The notes beneath the pieces are model-generated. The model was not told the origin of the DNA, made no database searches, and was given only the letters and a program-made list of their open reading frames with translations. Of a DNA stretch of 64,000 nt, positions 52,201 to 58,811 are shown in pieces; the first letter of the stretch is position 1, and every line of letters starts with the position of its first letter. A program made the position numbers and the translations under genes. Source of the stretch: Macrosoma leucophasiata. Taxonomy: Eukaryota; Arthropoda; Insecta; Lepidoptera; Hedylidae. The stretch is from NCBI GenBank assembly GCA_036365455.1, contig JAWQUS010000023.1, forward strand, positions 1,178,001 to 1,242,000, read 5' to 3'.

Positions 52201-53327
52201 ACAGTACTACGATCAGTTCTTGGACTTCTATTACCAGGAACTGTGCACGGCTTGTGAGAAACTGGATGTGGATGCCGCAGAAGTATATCCTCGGGAGACT
52301 TTTGATAGCGAATGGAAACAGGTTTGTATTATTTTAGTAAACTGGCAATTAAGTAATAGTTCACATTGAGGTTACAGTAGCCTATAAACAGCAGACCTTA
52401 GGCCTCAGGAGTGGTAACGCATCTGCATTTTGACCTTGGTCTTTGTGTGGGTGTCTATAGGCTGCAGTCATCACTTAACATCAATGTGAACTGCATGCTT
52501 GTTTACCACTTCCATTACATAAAAAAAAAGCAATACAAAAATTTAATTACGCTGGGGTTCTAGGTTCGTTTCCCGGGTCGGAGCTATTATAGATCGGTAT
52601 GAATTTGAGTGATGACTGCAGCCTATAGACACCCACAATAAGACTAGTGTTCAAAATGCAGATGCGTTGCCACCACTGAGACCTTAGTTGATATGTCCCT
52701 GTGATAAGTTATTACGGGGCCATACATTACCATCTAACCGGAACACGATAGTGCTTAACACGACCATTTAACGGCAGATGGATTAGGTAATGCTGTGGGG
52801 CCTATACCTTCGAGCTCCTGCACTGGAACTCTACCACCAGCAGAAATATAAAATAACTAGCTGACCCGGCAAACTTCGTATTGCCTCAGAATGAAATAAT
52901 GTGTCAAAGGTTTGATAGATACGGACTATTTGTATGGGAAAATAAAATATTGGTTTTTATTATTTCACTTCAATTTCTTCATATTTTCTTACCCAGGGAA
53001 GGCTTAAAGCCTTCCCTGGACTTCCAAAGATCATTCAAAACCAAAATTAGCCAAATCGGTCCACCCGTTCTCGAGTTTTAGCGAGACTAACGAACAGCAA
53101 TTGATTTTTATATATATGGATATGAATAAATATTTTTATCATTTCAGACACTCCCGTACGCGATCATCATAGGCATAGTGATCCTACCTCTGGTGACGGT
53201 GGAAGCGGAGTCAGCACCGAAAGTTGAATCGAACGATGTATCGACTTTCGCGATGAAAGCCAACGAATTATTTGCCCAGAGGTTTAGCGGATTGGTCAAT
53301 GATTGTGTTAGATTAGGAGTTATTTAG
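39484..53327 (+). CDS. EcKinase/CHK-kinase-like gene F
   Basis: The only plus-strand paralogue. Exons 39484-40242, 52091-52321 and 53148-53327 join to 389 codons (253+77+59) plus TAG. Visible: S-G-G-A-N-Y-T-S nucleotide-binding region (33-40), L-F-A-K-V-A (Lys60), V-V-M-E-N-L in place of V-L-E-D-L, catalytic loop A-H-G-D-Y-R-F-S-N (His240), V-D-F-Q in exon 2, and exon 3 opening T-L-P-Y-A-I-I-I-G-I-V-I-L-P. Sequence is clearly more diverged than A-E, and phase-0 introns are at the same positions. Intron 1 is about 11.8 kb, filled with repeats; intron 2 (826 bp) contains two R330 fragments and a Helitron. Start M-T-D-A-E aligns with M-T-D-P of the others. Substrate unknown; catalytic residues complete. 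Confidence 0.92.
40990..41185 (+). mobile_element. SINE-B, plus-strand copy
   Basis: Starts GACGACCCGGTTAGTCCAGC with a tRNA-like head shortened between the A- and B-box-like parts (GGGTTCGATCCCCGCACCGGG), ends TGTGAGTGTAAGCGTATTTTA. Confidence 0.8.
41278..41643. mobile_element. Short-TIR MITE (TAACGTGACCAT)
   Basis: TAACGTGACCAT at the left and ATGGTCACGTTA at the right are perfect inverse copies 366 bp apart, consistent with a TA target. The right half has CCGGGATGGTCTGCATGAAA and CCCGTTCAAAACGGG. Confidence 0.6.
41682..41772 (+). mobile_element. R330 repeat, 5' fragment
   Basis: CACTGGTGATAGAGCTCTAG to the junction with the TM copy at 41774, suggesting TM inserted in R330 or truncated it. 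Confidence 0.6.
41774..42028. mobile_element. TM MITE, full-length
   Basis: CAACACTCAACAATTG at left and TATTGTTGAGCACTG at right, TA on both sides. Inverted GTAGAGCGTTATCTC / GAGATAACGCTAT inside. Confidence 0.82.
42222..42345 (-). mobile_element. R330 3' half, head-to-head with the next copy
   Basis: TTTTTAATGTAATGGAAGTG through CACTCCTGAGGCCTAAG, then the sequence switches strand at the start of the next copy. Confidence 0.75.
42346..42615 (+). mobile_element. R330 repeat, nearly full
   Basis: CTCTAGTGACGAAGCTCGCG to CATTATATAAAAAAAGG; only the first 10 bp are missing. Confidence 0.8.
43001..43502. mobile_element. HM hAT MITE with internal tandem duplication
   Basis: TIRs CATAGAGCAACAC and AGTTGCTCTATG; flanks GTTCGCAG / GTTCGCTG (8 bp, one mismatch). 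502 bp rather than about 290, because a unit of about 209 bp (from TGCGTGCGAC at 43101 and again at 43310) is repeated nearly identically. Confidence 0.9.
43250..43296. repeat. Perfect 20-bp inverted repeat, 7-nt loop
   Basis: 43250-43269 (GGGAAAGCCTGCATATGGCT) and 43277-43296 are exact complements around GGGGAGT. It is the junction of the two duplicated HM units. Confidence 0.93.
44183..44690. repeat. Foldback-like element
   Basis: GGTAAAGGAGATGTTGC at the left is inverted as GCAACATCTCCTTTATC at the right, with imperfect outer matches. An open 75-codon frame inside (44306-44533) has no recognised homology. Confidence 0.5.
44724..44829 (+). mobile_element. R330 repeat, diverged 5' part
   Basis: ACTGGTGTCGGAGTTTGAGG to TTAGGTGGTAATG, cut by the LINE 3' end. 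Confidence 0.55.
44830..45015 (-). mobile_element. Jockey-type LINE 3' end
   Basis: Reverse complement of the tail at 19120-19240: ACAAGCAAACGGGCCACCTG and CACCGTCGCCTATGAACATTTG, poly-T at the left. Confidence 0.7.
45158..45523 (-). mobile_element. SINE-C, complete copy with TSD
   Basis: Minus-strand element starting AGAAGCGCGCATGGCCCAGC, with GTGTAGATCGTAAGCGATC and ending GCCCAGCAGTGGGACGTATA then TTATTATATTATTA. The 3' end resembles RTE LINE ends, so RTE machinery probably moves it. TGTGACAGT flanks it at 45147-45155 and 45524-45532. Confidence 0.85.
45600..45778 (-). mobile_element. R330 repeat, 3' portion
   Basis: TTTTTTTTATGTAATGGAAG through AATTACAGGGCCGTACATTA. Confidence 0.75.
45874..46165 (+). 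mobile_element. R330 repeat, full-length
   Basis: ACTGGTGGTAGAGCTCCAG to TTTATTATCTACATAAAAAA. Confidence 0.82.
46168..46240 (-). mobile_element. Helitron 3' end fragment
   Basis: CTAGCGACCCGCTCCGGCTT then TTGCACGGGTAGCAT, the inverted 3' end of another common lepidopteran Helitron family. Confidence 0.55.
46288..46501 (-). mobile_element. Helitron, compact copy
   Basis: On the minus strand A|TCCCTACTAATATTTTAAATG to GGCAACAGCTAG|T, with a (GTCT)n tract in the middle (46420-46472). Confidence 0.82.
46739..47072. mobile_element. MITE with 26-bp TIRs (GGGGCCGTTCAAG)
   Basis: GGGGCCGTTCAAGTATTACG... at left is exactly inverted at right; ATT is on both outer sides (possible 3-bp duplication). 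G-rich and C-rich strands alternate inside. Superfamily not decided. Confidence 0.85.
47391..47728 (+). mobile_element. SINE-C, plus-strand copy
   Basis: AAGCGCGCATGGCCCGGCGG to GGGACGTATAATGGGTTGCC and (ATT)n. TATTACTGAAG flanks it at 47383-47393 and again after 47728, a probable target duplication. Confidence 0.82.
47743..48036. mobile_element. HM hAT MITE, opposite orientation, with hairpin
   Basis: CATAGAGCTTCAC and GTGTTGCTTTATG ends; GAAGCCTA / GTAGCCTA flanks (8 bp, one mismatch). Its (CACA) region carries the palindrome 47938-47981. Confidence 0.85.
47938..47981. repeat. Perfect 20-bp inverted repeat, 4-nt loop
   Basis: GTGTGTTTGTGTGTGTGGCT and its exact complement around GAGT, inside the HM copy; absent from the simple HM copies. 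Confidence 0.92.
48405..48528 (-). mobile_element. R330 repeat, internal fragment
   Basis: GCGTTGGCTCTCCTGAGGCC to GTGCAGAACACTACCATTTT, diverged. Confidence 0.55.
48806..49440 (-). mobile_element. GTAGCGGAGTTC-family LINE 3' end
   Basis: Minus-strand: degraded coding end at 49170-49440 (C-terminal R-H-T-T-P-P-K-A-K-T-F-like translation), GTAGCGGAGTTCTTCTCAG at about 49113 and an AT-rich tail to the (TTCTA)n at 48810-48840. Confidence 0.65.
49480..49797 (-). mobile_element. SINE-D, complete copy
   Basis: Minus-strand head TGCCTCGGTAGCCTAGTGG with B-box-like GGGTTCGATTCCCGGG, body, and end CTACCCCTTCGGGGATTACA then GGCGTGAAGTTAC. tRNA-derived but with a degenerate anticodon arm. Siblings 60708-61026, 61128-61441, 63876-64000. 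Confidence 0.8.
50100..50700 (+). mobile_element. LINE fragments of the GTAGCGGAGTTC family
   Basis: GACATGCGAATGTCTTTGCC...GACGGGTTGCACAC...TCATACTCGTGAACGGGTGC (50127-50240) and GAGTTTGTTGGGTAGCGGAG with AT-rich tail (50427-50700). The coding part is decayed. Confidence 0.6.
50776..51054 (-). mobile_element. R330 repeat, nearly full
   Basis: TATTATGAAAGTGGTAAACA to GGAGCTCTATCAACAGT. Confidence 0.8.
51078..51300 (-). repeat. Interspersed repeat, copy 2 (unclassified)
   Basis: Inverted relative to 8069-8325, sharing the ACACGTGCACCTGTGTGCGT and GGGGAAATCGGGCGGGA blocks. Confidence 0.6.
51301..51386 (-). mobile_element. R330 repeat, 5' fragment
   Basis: ATAGCGGCAAGTATTTTAG to CTCTACCAACAGTAAAAACC. 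The same CAACAGTAAAAACCATTNAG follows the copy at 50776, so the block was probably duplicated. Confidence 0.6.
51683..51864. mobile_element. TTATTACACG MITE, left part
   Basis: AAGGATTTATTACACGGCAC, GGGCCCTAATTAGGGC, and GCGGCAACCCGGCGCGAGGC in the order of the complete copy at 56275-56510; the right TIR is lost where R330 begins. Confidence 0.7.
51868..52031 (-). mobile_element. R330 repeat, 3' part, just upstream of gene F exon 2
   Basis: TTTTTTATGTAATGGTAGCG through CTGTGCCAGAAATTACATG; it ends about 60 bp from the exon 2 acceptor. Confidence 0.75.
52091..52321 (+). CDS. Gene F exon 2
   Basis: 77 codons after a TTAATTTCAG acceptor, N-D-R-L-E-T-M-A-V-D-F-Q-T-V-H-A-G to S-E-W-K-Q, then a GTTTGT donor. 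Same length and phase as A-C and E. Confidence 0.92.
52395..52530 (+). mobile_element. R330 repeat, 3' part
   Basis: CTTAGGCCTCAGGAGTGGTA to TTCCATTACATAAAAAAAAA in intron 2 of gene F. Confidence 0.75.
52605..52841 (-). mobile_element. R330 repeat, diverged
   Basis: GATGACTGCAGCCTATAGAC to GAACTCTACCACCAGCAG, with many substitutions. Confidence 0.7.
52857..53120 (-). mobile_element. Helitron (AATTGCTGTTCG family) in gene F intron 2
   Basis: CTAGCTGACCCGGCAAACTT through CTAACGAACAGCAATTG to the A|TCC boundary. A short inverted GGGAAGGCTTAAAGCCTTCCC lies at about 52996-53017. It ends 27 bp before the exon 3 acceptor. Confidence 0.85.
53148..53327 (+). CDS. Gene F exon 3
   Basis: 59 codons plus TAG after an ATCATTTCAG acceptor. 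Hydrophobic start, E-A-E-S-A-P acidic linker, then F-S-G-L-V-N-D-C-V-R-L-G-V-I, homologous to the L-N-G-I-L-S-D tails of A-E paralogues. Confidence 0.9.
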   Translation, partial: TLPYAIIIGIVILPLVTVEAESAPKVESNDVSTFAMKANELFAQRFSGLVNDCVRLGVI

Positions 53328-53375
53328 ATTGCCTAGATCATCAATAAGCTGTAATAGATTATAAGAGCTAAAGAC

Positions 53376-53446
53376 CAGGGGGCCGACCGCCTAATTGTAA
53401 AGCTTTCGACACAGTAGATAAATCTATCTACTGTGTCGAAAGCAGT
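53376..53446. mobile_element. Deleted GGGGGCCGACCGC MITE forming a hairpin
   Basis: CAGGGGGCCGACCGCCTAATTG then a perfect 19-bp inverted repeat 53402-53420 / 53425-53443 around AATC. The right outer terminus is missing. It starts 49 bp past the gene F stop codon. Confidence 0.7.
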
Positions 53447-53454
53447 AGTTTTTT

Positions 53455-53736
53455 AAATTCAATGGAAGTGGCAAACAAGAATGCAGCTCTCATTGATGTT
53501 GAGTGATTACTGCAGCTTATAGACACCCACACAAAGACCAAGGTCAAAATGCAGATGTGTTACCACTCCTGAGGCCTAAGGTGTTATGCCTCTATGCCGG
53601 AAATTACAGAGCCGTACATTACCACCTGACCGGAACACGATGGTGCTGAACGCTACCATTTAGCGGCAAGTATATTTGGTAGTGCGGTGGTGCCTACGCC
53701 CGCGAGCTCCGTCACTGGATCTCTACCACCAGTAGG
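53455..53736 (-). mobile_element. R330 repeat, full-length
   Basis: AATTCAATGGAAGTGGCAAA to GGATCTCTACCACCAGT. Confidence 0.82.
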
Positions 53737-53868
53737 AAAGGAGTTACTGATAAGTTATTCCATACGCCTGGGATTTTAAGGAGTACTGCATCTCAAACCT
53801 TCGTAAACTTGGATCATAGGAATCTAAATAACAAGACAATAGAAATTGTATGTTGCTATACGGTATCG

Positions 53869-54043
53869 GAGTTCTCAGTCTAAGATCCGAATCTAGATCG
53901 ACCTTCATCTATCTGTTTACCGAATGAAACATTTTTTAAATCTTTTATTCATAAACAAACACGTCTTGCATGTATTCTCTTAGAAAGTGTCACCCATATG
54001 AAGGTCGACCTAGATTCGGATCTTAAACCAAGAACTCCGCTAC
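53869..54043. repeat. 42-bp inverted repeat, 90% matched
   Basis: The left arm (CGGAGTTCTCAGTCTAAGATC...) and right arm (...GATCTTAAACCAAGAACTCCG) differ at about four positions and enclose roughly 85 bp. They resemble the GTAGCGGAGTTC LINE family edge. Confidence 0.8.
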
Positions 54044-54082
54044 CTAATAAACTTATTAAAAACGCGTTAATTGAACTACGTA

Positions 54083-54334
54083 CAGTACTCAACAATTAAT
54101 ACTGCACATCGAGCCTGCAAAAGAGACGATCGGCTCGTTTCGACTTCGTAGAGCGTTATCTCTGTTGCACACTGCCTACGTAAGCACTGACAGTGCGTAA
54201 TTGATCAAAACTGGATCAAAATGATCGACACGCGTCAAATAGGTACGGTGCGAAAGAGATAACGCTCTACAGACCCGAAATAAGCCGAAGTCTCCTACCT
54301 AGGCTCGATGTGAAATATTTATCGTTGAGCACTG
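54083..54334. mobile_element. TM MITE, best copy
   Basis: 252 bp, CAGTACTCAACAATTAATAC at left and ATTTATCGTTGAGCACTG at right, flanked by TA, so Tc1/mariner-like. Inside, AGAGCGTTATCTCTG and GAGATAACGCTCTA form a second inverted pair. Confidence 0.87.
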
Positions 54335-54471
54335 TATATGATTCTAAATTGACAAGATTTGACAGGTCACTGAAATTGGTGTCGAAGAGACATTTCTATT
54401 ATCTTATTATTCATGTTTCTGTGTCCAGAAGACGAAGCGTAGGCAGGCTCTTCACGACGTGGACATACGAC

Positions 54472-54640
54472 CAGGGGGCCGACCGCCTAACTGAAATGCG
54501 TTATCTTGTCCATTTCGTACCGCCTATTAAAACACTTTGCTCTTATTCTTATGTATATACCTGCGGACGAAAACACTTGCAGGAAAAAGTTAGATGGTAC
54601 GAAACTGATAATATGTTGTTATAATCGAAGGCTAAATGAA
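54472..54640. mobile_element. GGGGGCCGACCGC MITE, right end lost
   Basis: CAGGGGGCCGACCGCCTAAC, TCTTGTCCATTTCGTACCGC and ACCTGCGGACGAAAACACTT as in 19895-20087. Confidence 0.65.
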
Positions 54641-54884
54641 AGTATTTACTAACTAAACATCATCCTTCTCTCCGCGCGTGAAGCGCCACAGAGGGGGAGG
54701 ATGGTTCGGGGGTCGAGGTGTACCTCATTCCCCGGGCCTATCTGTCCCCGAAGCGTCGGGGGCTTGATTGAATGAAGGGGATGCTGGCATGCAGGGAAAC
54801 TAGCTGAGAGAGGCGATTTCCTTTTTTTTTTCTCTTTTTTTTCTATTGAGCTTTTTTAAGCTTTAACCCTTTTTTTTTAAAAGA

Positions 54885-55030
54885 AAGCATTTCAGTTAGG
54901 CGTTTAGCCACCTGGTGAAGGTCGCAGGCAATCGCTGGATAATGGCGGCTTAGGCCTAGGCCGTTCGTTGCGGCAATCTTTGGGGAGGCCTTTGTCCAGC
55001 AGGGGACGTCTTTTGGCTGAAATTATGATT
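54885..55030 (+). pseudogene. RTE-type LINE 3' coding end
   Basis: CACCTGGTGAAGGTCGCAGG...CAATCGCTGG (H-L-V-K-V-A-G-N-R-W) to GGGGACGTCTTTTGGCTGAA; frames broken. Confidence 0.65.
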
Positions 55031-55360
55031 ATTCATGTTACTCTGAATTGGACCCTGTATCTTTACAATCTGTGTACAACAATTTAGTAGGTGTTTGTCA
55101 AATTGTATTCTTGTTGGTGCGAGTGAATATTTGGATTCGGGTGGGGATGGAACATGCGACTTGCGACTTCTGGATGACCAACGCAGCTGCTTTACTATTA
55201 AGTTATAATTATACATGAAAATATTTTTGATATATTTACGGATGATACGGGCTTATTTAGATACCTACGATGATAAATAAAATAGAATTTAATGATTGGT
55301 GTAAAATAATGATCTAAATTGACCATCAACGAACTTAAGTGAGGCCTTCGATCAATACTT

Positions 55361-55638
55361 TTTTTATGTAATGGAAGTGGCTAACAAGCATCCACATTGA
55401 TGTTAAGTGATGACTGTACCCTATAGACACCCACACAAAGACTACGGTCAAAAGGCAGATGCGTTACCACTCCTAATTCCTAAGGTGTTATGCCTTTGTG
55501 CCAAAATTTACAGGGCCGTACATTACCACCTGACCGGAACACGATAGTGCTGAACACTATCATTTAGCGGCAAGTATATTAGGTAATGCGGTGGTGCCTA
55601 CGCCCGCGAGCTCCGTCACTGGAGCTCTACTACCAGTA
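55361..55638 (-). mobile_element. R330 repeat, full-length
   Basis: TTTTTTTATGTAATGGAAGT to GGAGCTCTACTACCAGT. Confidence 0.82.
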
Positions 55639-55857
55639 AAAAATAGGCTTATTAAAACGAAAAAAAAAACTCTATGCAGATAGTCTTTAAAGGTATAGTA
55701 CAACGTGTAAAACAATATAGAAATAAATCTTAAGGGGTATATTGATGAGTTTATAGTTTAGGAGAAAATCGAAATCAAAGTTTGGTTCAAAAGTTTTATA
55801 ATAGTGACAACATTATTCTTATTATTACTATGGTTCCAAGTTTTAAGTATCACCTTA

Positions 55858-56147
55858 AATGTGTAAACACACTATGCCGAAGCTACGCGACGGAAGTTCG
55901 GCGGCTGATAAGTGCCGAACTTACGCGGCAGAACTCCAGTTCAGTGTGGTGTGTGTAGGCATAGTGTGTGAATTCAGCAATCGAACCGAACTTCGGTCGT
56001 AAGCCCGACCGAAGTTACGCTGTACACTATAACGCAGCGTAATTTCGACATAGTGTCGTCAGTAATTCAAATAGCATTGCAGGCGTAATAGTGCCGAACT
56101 TTCGTCGCGTAGGTGCGGCATAGTGTGTTTAGACACTAAGCCGTCAA
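55858..56147. mobile_element. MITE with 45-bp TIRs and repeated CCGAA.TT words
   Basis: TAAACACACTATGCCGxAxCTACGCGACG...AAGTTCGGC occurs at left and inverted at right. Between are further GCCGAACTT / AAGTTCGG words in both orientations. No coding. Terminal duplication not resolved. Confidence 0.75.
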
Positions 56148-56274
56148 CTGCTACCTTGAAATTCGATACGAAGATTAACTAGATCGAGGTGACAGGTTGG
56201 TTTAATGTGGAATCGTATCACAAAAAAAAAAAAATTAAAGTAATATATTCAACAACAAATATCGCATTTCGACC

Positions 56275-56510
56275 TTAAGGACTTATTACACGGCACGGTA
56301 TTTAGGGTACGATAGCAAGGGTCAGGGTAGTGTAATAACATTTAGGGAGTTAGGGCCCTAATTAGGGCGACCGGAGCGGCCCGTGTATTTGTACTGTGAT
56401 TGAGATAGGGCGCTGTCGACCGGATAGTGTAATGAGCGGCAACCCGGCGCGAGGCCACGCCACCCTTTCTGCCGGACCATGAATAACGTGTCGTGTAATA
56501 AGGACTTTTG
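56275..56510. mobile_element. TTATTACACG MITE, complete copy
   Basis: AGGACTTATTACACGGCACG at left, CGTGTCGTGTAATAAGGACT at right; interior GGGCCCTAATTAGGGC palindrome. Nested in the TM copy. Confidence 0.8.
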
Positions 56511-56648
56511 GAAGGAGACTTTGGCTTAATTCGGGTCTGTAGAGCGTTATTTTTTTTTACCTATTTGACATTTGTCAACCATTTTGACCAAGTTTTGACG
56601 TGCAAGCACTAATAGTCCTGTATTATTTGGTACGTAAGCTTACGTAGG

Positions 56649-57031
56649 AGTTTTTACGTAGGAGCGGGAACCTTGTTAGACGCGTATGGTGCTCTTATTT
56701 TATTTCATTTTCTCGGTGTATTATTGAGTTATATTATAAAGTTGGTGGCATTTTGTTTGATATAGGTTTATTACAGTGCCCGTGAATAGTGAAATAGAAT
56801 AACATTGCGAAAACACGGCCTTTCAGGTTGCCTCCAAAACTTCATCGTAAATGTTCCGGTAAAGTAGCCATCGCTTTACTCGAATTAGGTATTGACTGTA
56901 ACTCACTTGACTGACTTAATAAATAATTGACTGACTGACTTATACTAAATTTTACGATGTTTAAAATAAGAATATCGTTTAACTTGACGTTGGTAATACG
57001 CGTAACAGCGATGTCATACCTTAAAAAAAAA
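56649..57031 (+). mobile_element. A-tailed retroposed insert with 10-bp TSD
   Basis: CTTACGTAGG flanks it (56639-56648, 57032-57041) and it ends in a run of nine A, so it arrived by target-primed reverse transcription. It matches none of the repeats here. A frame from about 56807 reads N-I-A-K-T-R-P-F-R-L-P-P-K-L-H to L-E-L-G-I-D-C-N-S-L-D then TGA, with AATAAA shortly after: possibly a 5'-truncated retrocopy of an mRNA. Confidence 0.6.
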
Positions 57032-57161
57032 CTTACGTAGGCTGTGAGCGGCAGAGACAACGCTCTACGAATCCGAAACTAGCCTCTTTCTTAAGCGCGA
57101 TTTCTAGCTGTTAAAAATATATGCATTATGTAAGTATAATGTTGTACCTATCTATTATTTA

Positions 57162-57709
57162 CAGTCCCCAGCAAGAAACAGTGTATATCGACTTTAGGAA
57201 AGAGATTTCAGCTAATTTCGGCTTTGTAGAGCGTTATCTCTTTCGCACTCTACCTATATGACGTTTGCCGACCATTTCAATCCATAGAGCAACACGGAGC
57301 CCCGGCCGCGGCGGACCGGAGGGGAGTACCCATAGCGTTTATCACCGATGAAAAACAGTCTGTAATTTTTTGCGGGGGAAAATGCGAGCGACCCACACGC
57401 ACACTACAAAAATTGTCTATTACGAAACTCACACCTTGACTTTAACAAAATACAGAAAAAAATCACGCACACATTTAAACATCTAGGCGGCAGTTAGGCC
57501 TATTTGGTCTTGTAATTTGACAGAGGGGAAAGCCTGCATATGGCTACTCCCCTCCGGTGTTGCTCTATGTTTCAATCAAATATTGATCTGACGGGGCACT
57601 ACCAGTACTTACGCAGGCAGTGTGCGACAGAGATAACGCTCTACGAAATCGAAATTAGCCGATTGTCTCTTCGCTAACCTCGATGTGCAATATATCTAGC
57701 TTGGTACTG
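57162..57709. mobile_element. TM MITE split by HM
   Basis: CAGTCCCCAGCAAGAAACAG at left, ATCTAGCTTGGTACTG at right, TA-flanked; HM inserted at ACCATTTCAATC. Confidence 0.8.
57283..57569. mobile_element. HM hAT MITE, simple copy with perfect TSD
   Basis: 287 bp, CATAGAGCAACAC...GTGTTGCTCTATG, perfect TTTCAATC duplication (57275-57282, 57570-57577). The host TM sequence confirms the empty site. Confidence 0.93.
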
Positions 57710-57719
57710 TAGCTAAGTA

Positions 57720-58175
57720 TTCTATTTTTAGATTTAATGCTTATTGCTCATAATTGTAAAGTATAGGATAAATACATATTATTATTAAATTAAATCAGTG
57801 ATATTCGCAACAATTGTTAATTTATTAAAATTATACAATCGACTCTAATAACGTGTTTTAATTACAGAACGAGATTATCTTGTTCATCATTCCTTATTAG
57901 AAAGAAAATAAAAGAAAGAAAGAAAAAAATAGATTATTTTTTGACACACAATCATCGCACTCCTAAATAAATAAAGAAAACAAAACAAAAAAAGAAACAG
58001 AAGACAACATAACGCGATGGTATGATGCATGCCATTGTGTGAGACCTAAAAAAATGATACCCATCTCAGCTGATTGTTGTAGTTGGCACTACATCGCTGC
58101 TGTTCTGACGGGGCCGTAAGTGACTACGTATTACAGAATACTCACTGCTCATCTTATTTATTCGAGAGACATTTT
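57720..58175. other. Intergenic, unassigned
   Basis: AT-rich with GAAA-rich tracts; no exon, termini or repeat family recognised. Confidence 0.4.
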
Positions 58176-58477
58176 TACTGGTGGTAGAGCTCCAGTGACG
58201 GAGCTCGCGGGCGTAGGCACCACCGCATTACCGAATATACTTGCCGCTAAATGGTAGTGTTCAGCACTATCGTGTTCCGGTCAGGTGGTAATGTACGGCC
58301 CTGTAATTTCCGGCACAGAGGCATAACACCCTTAGGCCTCAGGAGTGGTAACGCATCTGCATTTGACCTTGGTCTTTGTGTGGGTGTCTATAGGCTGCAG
58401 TCATCACTTAACATCAATGTGAACTGCATGCTTGTTTGCCACTTACATTACATAAAAAAAAAAAAAAAAAAAAAAAC
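58176..58477 (+). mobile_element. R330 repeat, reference copy
   Basis: About 300 bp: ACTGGTGGTAGAGCTCCAG start with a GAGCTCC/GGAGCTC hairpin, GGGCGTAGGCACCACCGC, TTGCCGCTAAATGGTAG, GTTCCGGTCAGGTGGTAATG, GCATAACACC, CTATAGGCTGCAGTCATCAC, TTTGCCACTTACATTACATA and a poly(A) run of more than 20. No Pol III A/B boxes or coding were recognised; the A-tail implies LINE-driven retroposition. Class: SINE-like or internally deleted non-LTR element. Confidence 0.85.
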
Positions 58478-58811
58478 ATCGCGGAACTATAAGGTTTCGT
58501 TATACTCTACGGAATTCTAAAAAAAGCTTGGCTTAAAACTCAACTTAAGTTGTTTACAATACGTTTTCGCAGGTTTTAGGTTTGAGCTTCATGCATTGTA
58601 GAAATCATATTTGAGGATTTCGAGTTTACTTTCAGCAAAGTATACTTATAGGTTAGGATCCCACTGCAGAATCATTTCGTTCATCCAGTTATGCTGCAAA
58701 CCTAATTTTTACGCATATTTATAATCTAGAGAAAATATATCCACTAGGTTGCCTGGCCGCAAAAATGGCCGCAAGTATGACAAAGCTCCGCTTGACACGG
58801 CACGTTATACA

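Larger units (their letters stand above)
56244..57115. mobile_element. TM MITE split by two later insertions
   Basis: The TM left end (ATATTCAACAACAAATATCG), middle (TCTGTAGAGCGTTAT, CATTTTGACCAAGTTTTGAC) and right end (GACAACGCTCTACGAATCC...GCGATTTCTAGCTG) are in order but separated by elements at 56275-56510 and 56649-57031. Confidence 0.75.
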
